Assembly: GCF_001182745.1 (NCBI RefSeq)
Contig: NZ_LN868938.1
Span: forward strand, 1,984,001-2,048,000
Source: Nocardia farcinica
Lineage (GTDB): Bacteria; Actinomycetota; Actinomycetes; Mycobacteriales; Mycobacteriaceae
Length of the DNA stretch: 64,000 nt
Direction of reading: 5' to 3'
Shown: in pieces, positions 8,496-15,542 of the stretch
How positions within the stretch are numbered: position 1 is the stretch's first letter
How the letters are laid out: each line of letters begins with the position of its first letter
Made by a program: the position numbers and the translations under genes
The notes under the pieces: model-generated
Database searches by the model: none
Seen by the model: the letters and a program-made list of their open reading frames with translations, nothing else
Told to the model about the DNA's origin: nothing

Positions 8496-8993
8496 ATGAC
8501 CACAGACACCGTCACCACCGAGAACGCCGCCGAACTCCCCGTCCGCCTGCGCTGGGCCGAGCACGTGCCCGACATCTACCGGGCCATGGTCGAGCTCGAG
8601 GGCGCGGTGCGCCGCAGCATCGAGCCCACCCTGCACGAGTTGGTGAAGATCCGTGCCTCGCAGCTCAACCACTGCGCCTTCTGCCTGGACATGCACACCA
8701 AGGACGCGCTGGCCGCGGGGATGCCGGTCGAGCGGATCATCCAGTTGAGCGCGTGGGAGGAGTCCCGGCACTTCTACACCGAGCGCGAACTGGCGGCGCT
8801 GGCGCTGACCGAGGCCGTCACCGTGCTCACCGACGGATTCGTGCCCGACGAGGTGTATGCCGAGGCGGCCGCGCACTTCTCCGAACCCGAACTGGCGACG
8901 CTGATCGCGGCCATCGCCACGATCAACGCCTGGAACCGCTTCGGCGTGACCTGCCGGATGACCCCGGGCCACTATCACCCCCGGCCGCACTGA
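8496..8993 (+). CDS. AhpD/carboxymuconolactone decarboxylase family peroxidase-like protein
   Basis: A 165-residue helical protein of the carboxymuconolactone decarboxylase family. The redox motif is NHCAFCLDMH, i.e. the C-x-x-C-x-x-x-H seen in alkylhydroperoxidases of the AhpD group, preceded by LVKIRASQLN and followed by SAWEESRHFYTERELAALAL. It may reduce organic peroxides or act on small carbon compounds. ATG 8496 follows a divergent control region shared with the MocR regulator. Confidence 0.88.
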   Translation: MTTDTVTTENAAELPVRLRWAEHVPDIYRAMVELEGAVRRSIEPTLHELVKIRASQLNHCAFCLDMHTKDALAAGMPVERIIQLSAWEESRHFYTERELAALALTEAVTVLTDGFVPDEVYAEAAAHFSEPELATLIAAIATINAWNRFGVTCRMTPGHYHPRPH

Positions 8994-9022
8994 CGAGCCG
9001 TCTACTGTCAGGAAACGACGGT

Positions 9023-9028
9023 TAGAAT
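9023..9028 (+). promoter_or_regulatory. -10 box of a predicted leaderless transcript
   Basis: TAGAAT ends six bases before the ATG at 9035, which places transcription start at the A of the start codon. No ribosome binding site is present between them. A GAAAC half-site lies just upstream (9013-9017). Confidence 0.5.
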
Positions 9029-9034
9029 CGGCGG

Positions 9035-9706
9035 ATGGCCGAGCCCACGACTCCCGCCCGGGTGCACCGCGACACCGGCGATCCCGCGCCCGTGCAGCGG
9101 GAGGTGGTCGGGGAGCCGCCCACCGGCGGCGACCTGGAGGCCGCGATCGCCCGGCAGGTCCGGGCGTTGCGGCGCGCCGCGGGGCTCTCGGTCGCCGAGA
9201 TGGCGGCCAAGGTCGGCATCTCCAAGGCGATGCTGTCCAAGATCGAGAACGCGCAGACCTCGTGCAGCCTGTCCACCGTGGCACGGCTGGCCGCGGGTCT
9301 GGACGTGCCGGTCACCTCGCTGTTCCGCGGCGCCGACAGCGCGCGGGAGGCGGTGTACGTGCCCGCGGGCAGCGGGGCGGTGATCGTGGGCCGCGGCACC
9401 CGGGTCGGCCACCACTACGAGCTGCTCGGCTCGTTGCGGGGGCAGCACAAGCGCCTCGAGCCGGTGCTGGTGACGCTGACCGAGTCCAGCGAGGTGTTCC
9501 CCCGCTTCCAGCACGCGGGCACCGAGCTGCTGTACATGCTCGAAGGCGTGATGGTCTACGGCCACGGCGACGCCGAATACACGTTGCGGCCCGGTGATTC
9601 GCTGTTGTTGGACGGCGAGGGCATCCACGGCCCGAACGACCTGGTGCGGCTGCCGATCCGCTTCCTGGCGGTGACGGCATACCCGGACAACCACGAGGAG
9701 ACCTGA
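9035..9706 (+). CDS. XRE-cupin transcriptional regulator
   Basis: A 223-residue regulator: XRE helix-turn-helix at residues 35-90 (RAAGLSVAEMAAKVGISKAM, then LSKIENAQTSCSLSTVARLA) and a C-terminal cupin at 130-215 (TELLYMLEGVMVYGHGDAEY, RPGDSLLLDGEGIHGP). This SutR/PuuR-like layout is common beside genes for amine or glutamyl-compound metabolism. It sits at the end of the dmm-amtB operon and is convergent with it, separated by a strong terminator. It is the best candidate in the window for the regulator that binds the ATGAAACrG repeats at 14104-14299. Confidence 0.85.
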   Translation: MAEPTTPARVHRDTGDPAPVQREVVGEPPTGGDLEAAIARQVRALRRAAGLSVAEMAAKVGISKAMLSKIENAQTSCSLSTVARLAAGLDVPVTSLFRGADSAREAVYVPAGSGAVIVGRGTRVGHHYELLGSLRGQHKRLEPVLVTLTESSEVFPRFQHAGTELLYMLEGVMVYGHGDAEYTLRPGDSLLLDGEGIHGPNDLVRLPIRFLAVTAYPDNHEET

Positions 9707-9741
9707 CCGGGCCGGCCGGGTCCGCGACCCGGCCGGCCCGG
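9707..9741. terminator. bidirectional terminator hairpin
   Basis: A perfect inverted repeat with 16-bp arms (9707-9722 and 9726-9741; CCGGGCCGGCCGGGTC and its complement) and a 3-base loop begins immediately after the stop of the XRE-cupin gene and lies 14 bp from the end of the convergent amtB. It probably serves both transcripts. Confidence 0.7.
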
Positions 9742-9755
9742 CGCGGCAACGAGGT

Positions 9756-11108
9756 TCAGTCGACGCCCGCCTTGGCGGCATCGGCGGTGATGGACTCGGC
9801 CGCGGCCACCGCCTCGGCCGGTACGGGCGCAGGGGTCGCCACGGTCACGCTCTCCACCACGTAGGCGGTCTCGCCGTGGGTGGTCAGGTCGAGGCCGTCG
9901 CGTTCGTGCTCGGCGGGCACCCGCAACCCCATGGTCAGGTCGACGGCCTTGGCGATGACGACGGTGACCACGAAGGTGTAGGCCAGCACGGCCAGCACCG
10001 CGACGATCTGCCGCCACAGCACGTCCAGCCCGCCACCGTAGAACAGCCCGGCCACCCCGTTCGGCGCGGCCGGATCGGCGAGGAAACCGATCAGCACGGT
10101 ACCCAGGACGCCCGCGACCAGATGGATGCCCACCACGTCGAGCGAATCGTCCACGCCGAAGCGGTATTTCAGCGACACCGCCAGGCAGCACACGCCGCCC
10201 GCGAGCGCGCCGATGAGCAGCGCGCCGATCGGCGCGACGGCGCCGCAGGCGGGCGTGATGCCGACCAACGCCGCGATCAGCCCGGAACTGGCGCCGAGCG
10301 AGGTCGCCCGCCCGGTCTCGAGCTTCTCCACCAGCAGCCACGCGCACACACCCGCGCACGCCGCCGCGATCGTGTTCAGCACGACCACCGCGGCGCTGTT
10401 GCCCGCGGCCAGCGCCGAACCGCCGTTGAAGCCGAACCAGCCGAAGAACAGGATGCCCGAGCCCAGCATGGTGAGCGGAAGGCTGTGCGGCCGGGGCGGA
10501 TTCGGGAAGGTGCTGCGCTTGCCGAGTACCAGCACCAGCGCCAGCGCCGCGATGCCCGCGTTGATGTGCACGGCGGTGCCACCGGCGAAGTCGACGGCCT
10601 TCAGGGTGTTGGCGATCCAGCCGCCGGCCACCGCGCCGTCGGCGGAGTCGAAGGCGAACACCCAGTGCGCCACCGGGAAGTACACCAGCGCCGCCCACAC
10701 GCCCGCGAACAGCATCCACGCGCCGAACTTCATCCGGTCGGCCACCGCACCGGAGATCAGCGCCACCGTGATGGCGGCGAACAGCAACTGGAATCCCGAC
10801 ACCAGCGCGGGCGGCAACGCCGGTTCGGCGGGCGCGGCGAGCAACTGCGCCGAGCCGAGGAACTCCAGCGGGTCGCCGAGCAGGCCGAGCCCGCCGAGCG
10901 AGTCGCCGAGTACGGCGGAGTAGCCGAACAGGATCCACAACACGCCCACCACGGCGAACGCGCCGAAGGTCATCATGGCCATGTTGAGGGTGTTCTTGAT
11001 GCTGACCATGCCGCCGTAGAACATGGCCAGACCGGGCACCATCAAGCTCACGGCGGCGAATGCCGCCAGTATCCACGCGGTGTTCGCCGCGGCGATCGCT
11101 TCAGTCAT
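9756..11108 (-). CDS. amtB: ammonium transporter AmtB
   Basis: A 450-residue Amt/Rh channel with eleven predicted helices, N-terminus MTEAIAAANTAWILAAFAAV. Conserved Amt pieces include PGLAMFYGGMVSIKNTLNMA, FGWFGFNGGSALA and DSLDVVGIHLVAGVLGTVLI, the last carrying one of the twin pore histidines. It imports ammonium and can conduct methylammonium. It is the last gene of the five-gene dmm operon, 30 bp after the heme demethylase gene, rather than being linked to glnK/glnD as is usual. That suggests recapture of ammonium or methylamine during methylated-amine use. Confidence 0.93.
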   Translation of the reverse strand: MTEAIAAANTAWILAAFAAVSLMVPGLAMFYGGMVSIKNTLNMAMMTFGAFAVVGVLWILFGYSAVLGDSLGGLGLLGDPLEFLGSAQLLAAPAEPALPPALVSGFQLLFAAITVALISGAVADRMKFGAWMLFAGVWAALVYFPVAHWVFAFDSADGAVAGGWIANTLKAVDFAGGTAVHINAGIAALALVLVLGKRSTFPNPPRPHSLPLTMLGSGILFFGWFGFNGGSALAAGNSAAVVVLNTIAAACAGVCAWLLVEKLETGRATSLGASSGLIAALVGITPACGAVAPIGALLIGALAGGVCCLAVSLKYRFGVDDSLDVVGIHLVAGVLGTVLIGFLADPAAPNGVAGLFYGGGLDVLWRQIVAVLAVLAYTFVVTVVIAKAVDLTMGLRVPAEHERDGLDLTTHGETAYVVESVTVATPAPVPAEAVAAAESITADAAKAGVD

Positions 11109-11138
11109 CTCGTCCTCATCTCCGGTCGCGGATGGTTT

Positions 11139-12191
11139 TCAGTAGACGTCGGGCCGGGTTTCCGGCGACGTCGCTCGGGTGACGTTCGTGTGAATGCCGC
11201 CGTGTTCGGCCAGCCAGCGCACGCCGGGCTCCCTGGTGCGGGCCAGCCCCTTGTACTCGGCCATGTCGGCGGGTAGTTCGCGTAGCACGGCGTGCAGCCG
11301 CGCACCCCATTCGGGCACACTCGCGACCGCGCGGAACGGCAGCAGGTAGGTGCGGATCAGGAACATGATCGCGGCCGAGCAGGGCAGCCGGACCAGGTGC
11401 TGGACCTCGGTGCGCAGGAACAGCCGGTCGCCCACCTCGGTGAGCGGCCCCTCAGCCAGGGTCCGGCGGTCGCGTCCCCAGTCGGGATAGGTCTCGGTGG
11501 CGGTGTCGAGGCGGCCGTCCACGGTGAGTGTCCAGTTGGTGCGGCGGTAGCTCGCGCCCGGTTCCAGCCGCAGCAGGAAGTCGTGCGCGCGGGTGATCAC
11601 CCGCTCCCGGTGGATGCGCGGCACCGGCCCGTGCACGCTGAGGAAGTTCATGCCCACGTCGAAGCCGAAGGACCAGTCGGCGGCGAAGGTCACCAGGCCC
11701 GCGTCGGCCCACAGTTGTCCTTCGCGCTGGTCCAGCAGCACCACGTCCTCCTGGATCTGGCTGCCGAGATACCGCAGCGGATCGGTCGGCAGGCTCGCCG
11801 GATCGCCGTGGACGAAGCGTTGGTCGATGCCGAGTTCGTGGTTGCGCCAGCGGTATTCGTCGCCGTCGCGGTCGAGGATCATCCGGTCCGGGTGGGCGGC
11901 GGCCAGATCGGCGAGGACGACCAGCAACGCCTCCCAGGCGGCCGGGACCATGTGCGGCAGCACCGCGTGCCGGGTCGGGTCGTCGGCGAGAATCCGCGCG
12001 CGGCAGTCCAGGTCGCGGTGGTAGTGGCGGTCGACGTCGACGCGGTGCGCGCCCCACGTCCCGGCGGCGGTGCGCACCGGCCTCCCGCCGGGTTCGACGT
12101 TGGTGCTGTAACGGTAGCGGTCCGCGGGCAGCGGGAACGGGTAGCGGGCGATGTCCTCGGCGGACACCGACAGGGCGGGTGAGGCGGTCAT
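11139..12191 (-). CDS. heme-dependent oxidative N-demethylase family protein (DUF3445), dimethylamine monooxygenase catalytic component
   Basis: A 350-residue DUF3445 protein. Members of this family in pseudomonads and marine methylated-amine users carry heme and oxidatively demethylate secondary amines such as dimethylamine to methylamine plus formaldehyde. Family pieces visible are YPFPLPADRYRYSTNVEPGG at the N-terminus, HPDRMILDRDGDEYRWRN, GSQIQEDVVLLDQREGQLWA, and HRERVITRAHDFLLRLEPGA. The ATG overlaps the stop of the reductase gene (ATGA), indicating translational coupling, and amtB follows after 30 bp. The exact amine substrate cannot be read from sequence. Confidence 0.88.
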   Translation of the reverse strand: MTASPALSVSAEDIARYPFPLPADRYRYSTNVEPGGRPVRTAAGTWGAHRVDVDRHYHRDLDCRARILADDPTRHAVLPHMVPAAWEALLVVLADLAAAHPDRMILDRDGDEYRWRNHELGIDQRFVHGDPASLPTDPLRYLGSQIQEDVVLLDQREGQLWADAGLVTFAADWSFGFDVGMNFLSVHGPVPRIHRERVITRAHDFLLRLEPGASYRRTNWTLTVDGRLDTATETYPDWGRDRRTLAEGPLTEVGDRLFLRTEVQHLVRLPCSAAIMFLIRTYLLPFRAVASVPEWGARLHAVLRELPADMAEYKGLARTREPGVRWLAEHGGIHTNVTRATSPETRPDVY

Positions 12192-13126
12192 AGATCGAGC
12201 TCCAGATGTCCGGCGGCCGCCCGCGACACGCACGCCATCATGCTGTCGCCCGCGGCGCGTTCGTCGTCGGTCAGGTAACTGTCACGGTGGTCGATGGCCC
12301 CGGCCCGCACCGGAAGCCGGCATTCCCCGCACACTCCCCGGCGGCACAGGCTCGGCACGCCCGCGCCGTGCGCGTCGAGGACGTCGAGCAGGCCGGCGTC
12401 GGCCGGCACCCGCACGGTGGTGCCGCGGCGGCGCAGGTGGGCGGTGAACGGCGCACCACCGGCGGTGACCGGGAGGAAGGCTTCGGTGTGCACCCGCTCC
12501 CCCGGCCAGCCGGCCGCGTCCGCCGCGCGGCGGACGGCCTCGATCATCGGTTCGGGGCCGCACACGTACAGGTGGGTGCCCAGTGGGCTGTCGCGCAGCA
12601 GGGGGCCCACGGTGTCCCAGAACCGCTCCCGCGAGGTCACCCGGGTCAGCCGGTCACCGCACATCCCCGCCAATTCGGCGGCGTGCGGCGCGGATTCGGG
12701 ACGGTGCACGTAGACGACCCGGAAGGAGCGGTCCCAGCGCAGTGCCGCGCGAACGTGCGACAAAATCGGGGTCACCCCGATCCCCCCGGCGAGCAGCAGG
12801 TGATGGTGGGCCCGGGCGACGGGGGCGAAGTCCCCGCGCGGCGGGCTCACGCGGAGACGTGCCCCGACCGGCAGCCGGTGCAGCCATCGCGATCCGCCGC
12901 GCCCGGCCGGGTCGAGCCGCACCGAGATGGTGTAGCGGCTCGGCGCCTCACCCGGTCCGGTGAGCGAGTAGGAGTTGCGCAGGCCCCGGCCCCAGGCGAC
13001 CGCGATGTGGCCGCCCGGCGGGAAGGCGGGCAGCGGGGCGCCCGCGGGGTCGCGCAGCTCGAGTTCGCGGACGTCGGCGCACAGCATGCGGGCGGCGGCG
13101 ACGACCAGCTCCAGGTCGGCGGGCAT
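12188..13126 (-). CDS. PDR/VanB-type oxidoreductase (FMN/NAD(P)H reductase with C-terminal 2Fe-2S), electron donor to the demethylase
   Basis: A 312-residue phthalate-dioxygenase-reductase-like protein: a flavin domain (RNSYSLTGPGEAPSRYTISV, the R-x-Y-S/T flavin motif), an NAD(P) domain (LLLAGGIGVTPILSHVRAAL, YVCGPEPMIEAV) and a C-terminal plant-type ferredoxin domain (CRRGVCGECRLP plus a distal Cys near MMACVSRA). It would carry electrons from NAD(P)H through flavin and 2Fe-2S to the heme demethylase. It overlaps its neighbours on both sides: one base with dmmA upstream and ATGA with the demethylase downstream. Confidence 0.88.
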   Translation of the reverse strand: MPADLELVVAAARMLCADVRELELRDPAGAPLPAFPPGGHIAVAWGRGLRNSYSLTGPGEAPSRYTISVRLDPAGRGGSRWLHRLPVGARLRVSPPRGDFAPVARAHHHLLLAGGIGVTPILSHVRAALRWDRSFRVVYVHRPESAPHAAELAGMCGDRLTRVTSRERFWDTVGPLLRDSPLGTHLYVCGPEPMIEAVRRAADAAGWPGERVHTEAFLPVTAGGAPFTAHLRRRGTTVRVPADAGLLDVLDAHGAGVPSLCRRGVCGECRLPVRAGAIDHRDSYLTDDERAAGDSMMACVSRAAAGHLELDL

Positions 13127-13674
13127 CACAACTCCTCCGCGTGGGGGTGGTATCCGAGGTAGGCGTGCAGCCGCGGCGAGAAGTGGTGGTAGACCGTCAG
13201 CGGCACACCGCATGCGGCGCAGCGGGTTTCCGCGCCGACGGCGGCGTCGGTGCGCGAGGTGGTCCGGCAGTGGGCGCAGTAGAGGTCCCGCGCGCCGCCG
13301 TCGGCCGGGCCCGCGGTGACGATCTCGGACTCGATCGCGCCCGCGGCCAGGATCGCCGCCCGGCATCGGGACAGGCCCGGCTCGGTGCCGATCACCGCGA
13401 ACCGCCAGCCCACCCGCGCGAGGGCCAGCACCTCGGTCAGCCGGCGGTCGTCGGTGCCGTCGACCAGGATCGCCGGCTGCCGCCCATCGCGCGCGGGGGT
13501 GCGTTCGGCACGGGTGACTCGGTCGGTGAAGCCCCGCGCGTCCGCCAGGGCGGCCGGATCGGTGGCGACAACCACGTAGGTGGTCGCGGCGGTCGCGACG
13601 GGCAGTTCGGCGGGATCCCCCGCGGTCCATCGCGGCACGGTGCCGACCGGCCGCGTGATGTCGGTGGCGCTCAT
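13126..13674 (-). CDS. dmmA: dimethylamine monooxygenase subunit DmmA-like
   Basis: A 182-residue protein recognised as DmmA-like by its C-terminal zinc-ribbon-like end: CAHCRTTSRTDA, then CAACGVPLTVYHHFSP followed by LHAYLGYHP. The middle part (AILVDGTDDRRLTEVLALAR, WRFAVIGTEPGLSRCRAAIL) resembles a small nucleotide- or flavin-binding fold. In the known dimethylamine monooxygenases such a subunit works with a reductase and a DUF3445 protein, exactly the genes that follow. Four bases separate it from the cupin gene upstream, and its stop overlaps the reductase start (TGATG). Confidence 0.82.
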   Translation of the reverse strand: MSATDITRPVGTVPRWTAGDPAELPVATAATTYVVVATDPAALADARGFTDRVTRAERTPARDGRQPAILVDGTDDRRLTEVLALARVGWRFAVIGTEPGLSRCRAAILAAGAIESEIVTAGPADGGARDLYCAHCRTTSRTDAAVGAETRCAACGVPLTVYHHFSPRLHAYLGYHPHAEEL

Positions 13675-13678
13675 CGGT

Positions 13679-14071
13679 TCAGGGCGCGAACGAACGGTGA
13701 CCGACGAAGAACGCCAGGGCGCGCGCGGGGGTGGTGAACCGGATGCGCGAGCCCTTCGGGAAGAAGATGGCATCGCGCGGCCCGGCCGTCTCGATCTGGC
13801 CGGTGTCGAGGTTCTCCAGGCGGAACTCGCCGTCGAGCACGACCTTCATCTCGTCGTAGGCGTAGTGGTAGTCCAGCGGAGCGTCGGTGTGGCGCAGTTC
13901 GAAGTAGCCCGCCGACATCGGTGACCCGTCGGGATTGGCGTAGACGTCGTCGATGTAGGCCGAGGTGCCCGGGTAGTCGGTCGTCGGCATCTGCGGCAGG
14001 CTCTGCCAGAAGCCCGAGGTCACGCGGAAGGGCGTCACGGGGGTGTCGACGGTGGGGCCGGGAGAAGTCAT
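13679..14071 (-). CDS. small cupin protein leading the dmm operon
   Basis: A 130-residue single-domain cupin resembling EutQ-like proteins. Beta-barrel motifs are YHYAYDEMKVVLDGEFRLEN and a second motif near AIFFPKGSRIRFTTPARAL; the first has only part of the usual metal ligands (H-Y-Y-E). The ATG at 14071 is chosen because GGAGA lies seven bases before it; an in-frame ATG at 14125 would start inside an operator repeat. It is the first gene of the operon, 4 bp before dmmA. Its function in amine use is unknown: it could bind an N-methylated intermediate or formaldehyde adduct, or act as a chaperone. Confidence 0.8.
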   Translation of the reverse strand: MTSPGPTVDTPVTPFRVTSGFWQSLPQMPTTDYPGTSAYIDDVYANPDGSPMSAGYFELRHTDAPLDYHYAYDEMKVVLDGEFRLENLDTGQIETAGPRDAIFFPKGSRIRFTTPARALAFFVGHRSFAP

Positions 14072-14140
14072 CGGGAATCTCCGATCCAGAGTTGGGGATT
14101 GAGATGAAACAGAGAGTAACTCCATGAAACGGTCTCGCGA

Positions 14141-14156
14141 GTTAATAATTCGTTAC
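14141..14156 (-). promoter_or_regulatory. GlnR-like box 1
   Basis: On the minus strand GTAACGAATTATTAAC has the AC-n9-AC spacing of GlnR sites of actinobacteria (GTnAC-n6-GnAAC type half-sites). It lies about 70 bp upstream of the cupin-dmm-amtB operon. Confidence 0.45.
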
Positions 14157-14235
14157 CCGTAGGCCGGCCGATCGGCCCACCCTCGACATCGCCGAGGTTC
14201 AGCCAGGCAATCCGTCACAGGGATCTGATGCGTCG

Positions 14236-14251
14236 GTAACCTGCGCGTTAC
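14236..14251. promoter_or_regulatory. GlnR-like box 2
   Basis: GTAACCTGCGCGTTAC is a palindromic GTnAC-n6-GTnAC site with AC-n9-AC spacing on both strands, 60 bp upstream of the FAD oxidase start. With box 1 it suggests nitrogen control of both divergent operons by GlnR; no glnR gene lies in the window. Confidence 0.5.
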
Positions 14252-14310
14252 GCTCGGGCTGTTTCATCTAGTTCGACAGTAGATCACCACATGAAACAGC
14301 GAGGCGCGCA

Positions 14311-15501
14311 GTGACCGAATCCCACACCTACGTGATCGTCGGCGGCGGCCTGGAAGGGCTCGCCATCGCCTGGTCCCTCGCCGAGCGGGGCGAGACCGAT
14401 GTCGTGGTGCTCGAGCGCGCGACCCTCTGCTCGGGGATGACCGGCAAATCCAGCGGCGTGGTGCGCTGCCACTACGGCGTGCCCGCGCTCGCGGCGATGT
14501 CGTGGTACGGCCTCGACCTGTTCACCCACGCGAGCGAGATCCTCGGCGACGACCTCGGCTTCCAGCAGTGCGGTTACGTCGTCGGCGTGGGCCCGGAGAA
14601 CATCGATCCGCTGCGGGCCAACGTCGCGATGATGCGCGACCTCGGCATCGACGTGCAGCTGGTCGACCACGACGCGGTGGGTGAACTCTGGCCCGGTCTG
14701 CACACCGCGGATTTCGCGGCCTTCGCCTACGAGCCGCTGGGCGGGCGCGGCGACGCCTACCTGGCGGGCATGGCCTTCGCGACCGCCGCCCGCCGCCTGG
14801 GGGTGCGCATCCGCCAGTCCACCCCCGTCACGGCCCTGCTGCAGCGCGAATCCGGCGACGTCTACGGCGTCCGGCTGGCCGACGGCGCCGAAATCCACGG
14901 CGGCACGGTGGTGCTCGCGGCCGGGCCCTGGTCACCGGCGCTGGCCGCCACCGCGGGCGTCGACCTCGACATCAAGGCCCAGCGCGCCCAGCTGGTGACC
15001 GTCGACCAGGGCGCGCCCACCCCGGTGGTACCCGTGCTGTCCGACCTGGCCGGCCTGTCGTATGTCTGCCGCGAGCCCAACGGCGAACTGCTCGTGGGCA
15101 ATTCCGACCACAGCGCACCGCGGTACATCGACCCGGACCGGTACGTGAACCGGGCCGACGAGTCGACCGTGGGCACGGTCGTCGCCAAGCTGGGGCACCG
15201 GCTGCCGGACATGCCGGACCCGCGCATCACCGGCTCCTACGTCGGGGCCTACGACGTCACACCGGACTACAACCCGATCATCGGCCCCGCCCCCGCCGAG
15301 GGCCTGTTCCTGGCCGCCGGCTTCTCCGGGCACGGCTACAAGATCTCCCCCGCCGTCGGCCACCTGGTCGCCGACCTGCTCACCAAGGGCACCACCGACC
15401 TGCCACACGTCGACCCCCGCGACTTCCGCTACGAGCGCTTCGCCGAGGGCGAGCCGCTGCTGTCCCGCCACCCGTACGCCGGCGCAGGCGAAATGCGCTG
15501 A
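14311..15501 (+). CDS. FAD-dependent oxidoreductase (DAO family), probable N-methylglutamate oxidase/dehydrogenase
   Basis: A 396-residue D-amino-acid-oxidase-fold protein related to sarcosine oxidase SoxB and glycine oxidase. The FAD-binding start is YVIVGGGLEGLAIAWSLAER, with ERATLCSGMTGKSSGVVRCH after the second strand, and the C-terminal FAD motif is GLFLAAGFSGHGYKISPAVG. It would oxidise an N-methyl amine to glutamate and formaldehyde. Its place at the head of the glnT-mgsABC operon makes N-methylglutamate the most likely substrate. Unlike the four-subunit dehydrogenases of proteobacteria, no SoxA, SoxD or SoxG-like partner is present. Start GTG with GAGG six bases upstream. Confidence 0.78.
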   Translation: MTESHTYVIVGGGLEGLAIAWSLAERGETDVVVLERATLCSGMTGKSSGVVRCHYGVPALAAMSWYGLDLFTHASEILGDDLGFQQCGYVVGVGPENIDPLRANVAMMRDLGIDVQLVDHDAVGELWPGLHTADFAAFAYEPLGGRGDAYLAGMAFATAARRLGVRIRQSTPVTALLQRESGDVYGVRLADGAEIHGGTVVLAAGPWSPALAATAGVDLDIKAQRAQLVTVDQGAPTPVVPVLSDLAGLSYVCREPNGELLVGNSDHSAPRYIDPDRYVNRADESTVGTVVAKLGHRLPDMPDPRITGSYVGAYDVTPDYNPIIGPAPAEGLFLAAGFSGHGYKISPAVGHLVADLLTKGTTDLPHVDPRDFRYERFAEGEPLLSRHPYAGAGEMR

Positions 15502-15542
15502 GCCCCACCGTCGTCGATCCCCCACCGATCCTGGAGACCCGC

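Larger units (their letters stand above)
14104..14299. promoter_or_regulatory. four ATGAAACrG operator-like repeats between the divergent amine operons
   Basis: ATGAAACAG occurs at 14104-14112 (+), 14259-14267 (complement strand) and 14291-14299 (+), and ATGAAACGG at 14124-14132 (+). The last two exact copies form a 9-bp perfect inverted repeat around a 23-base centre just before the FAD oxidase start; the first two are a 20-bp-spaced direct pair just before the cupin gene. Each divergent promoter thus has its own pair, as expected for one shared regulator. Confidence 0.6.
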
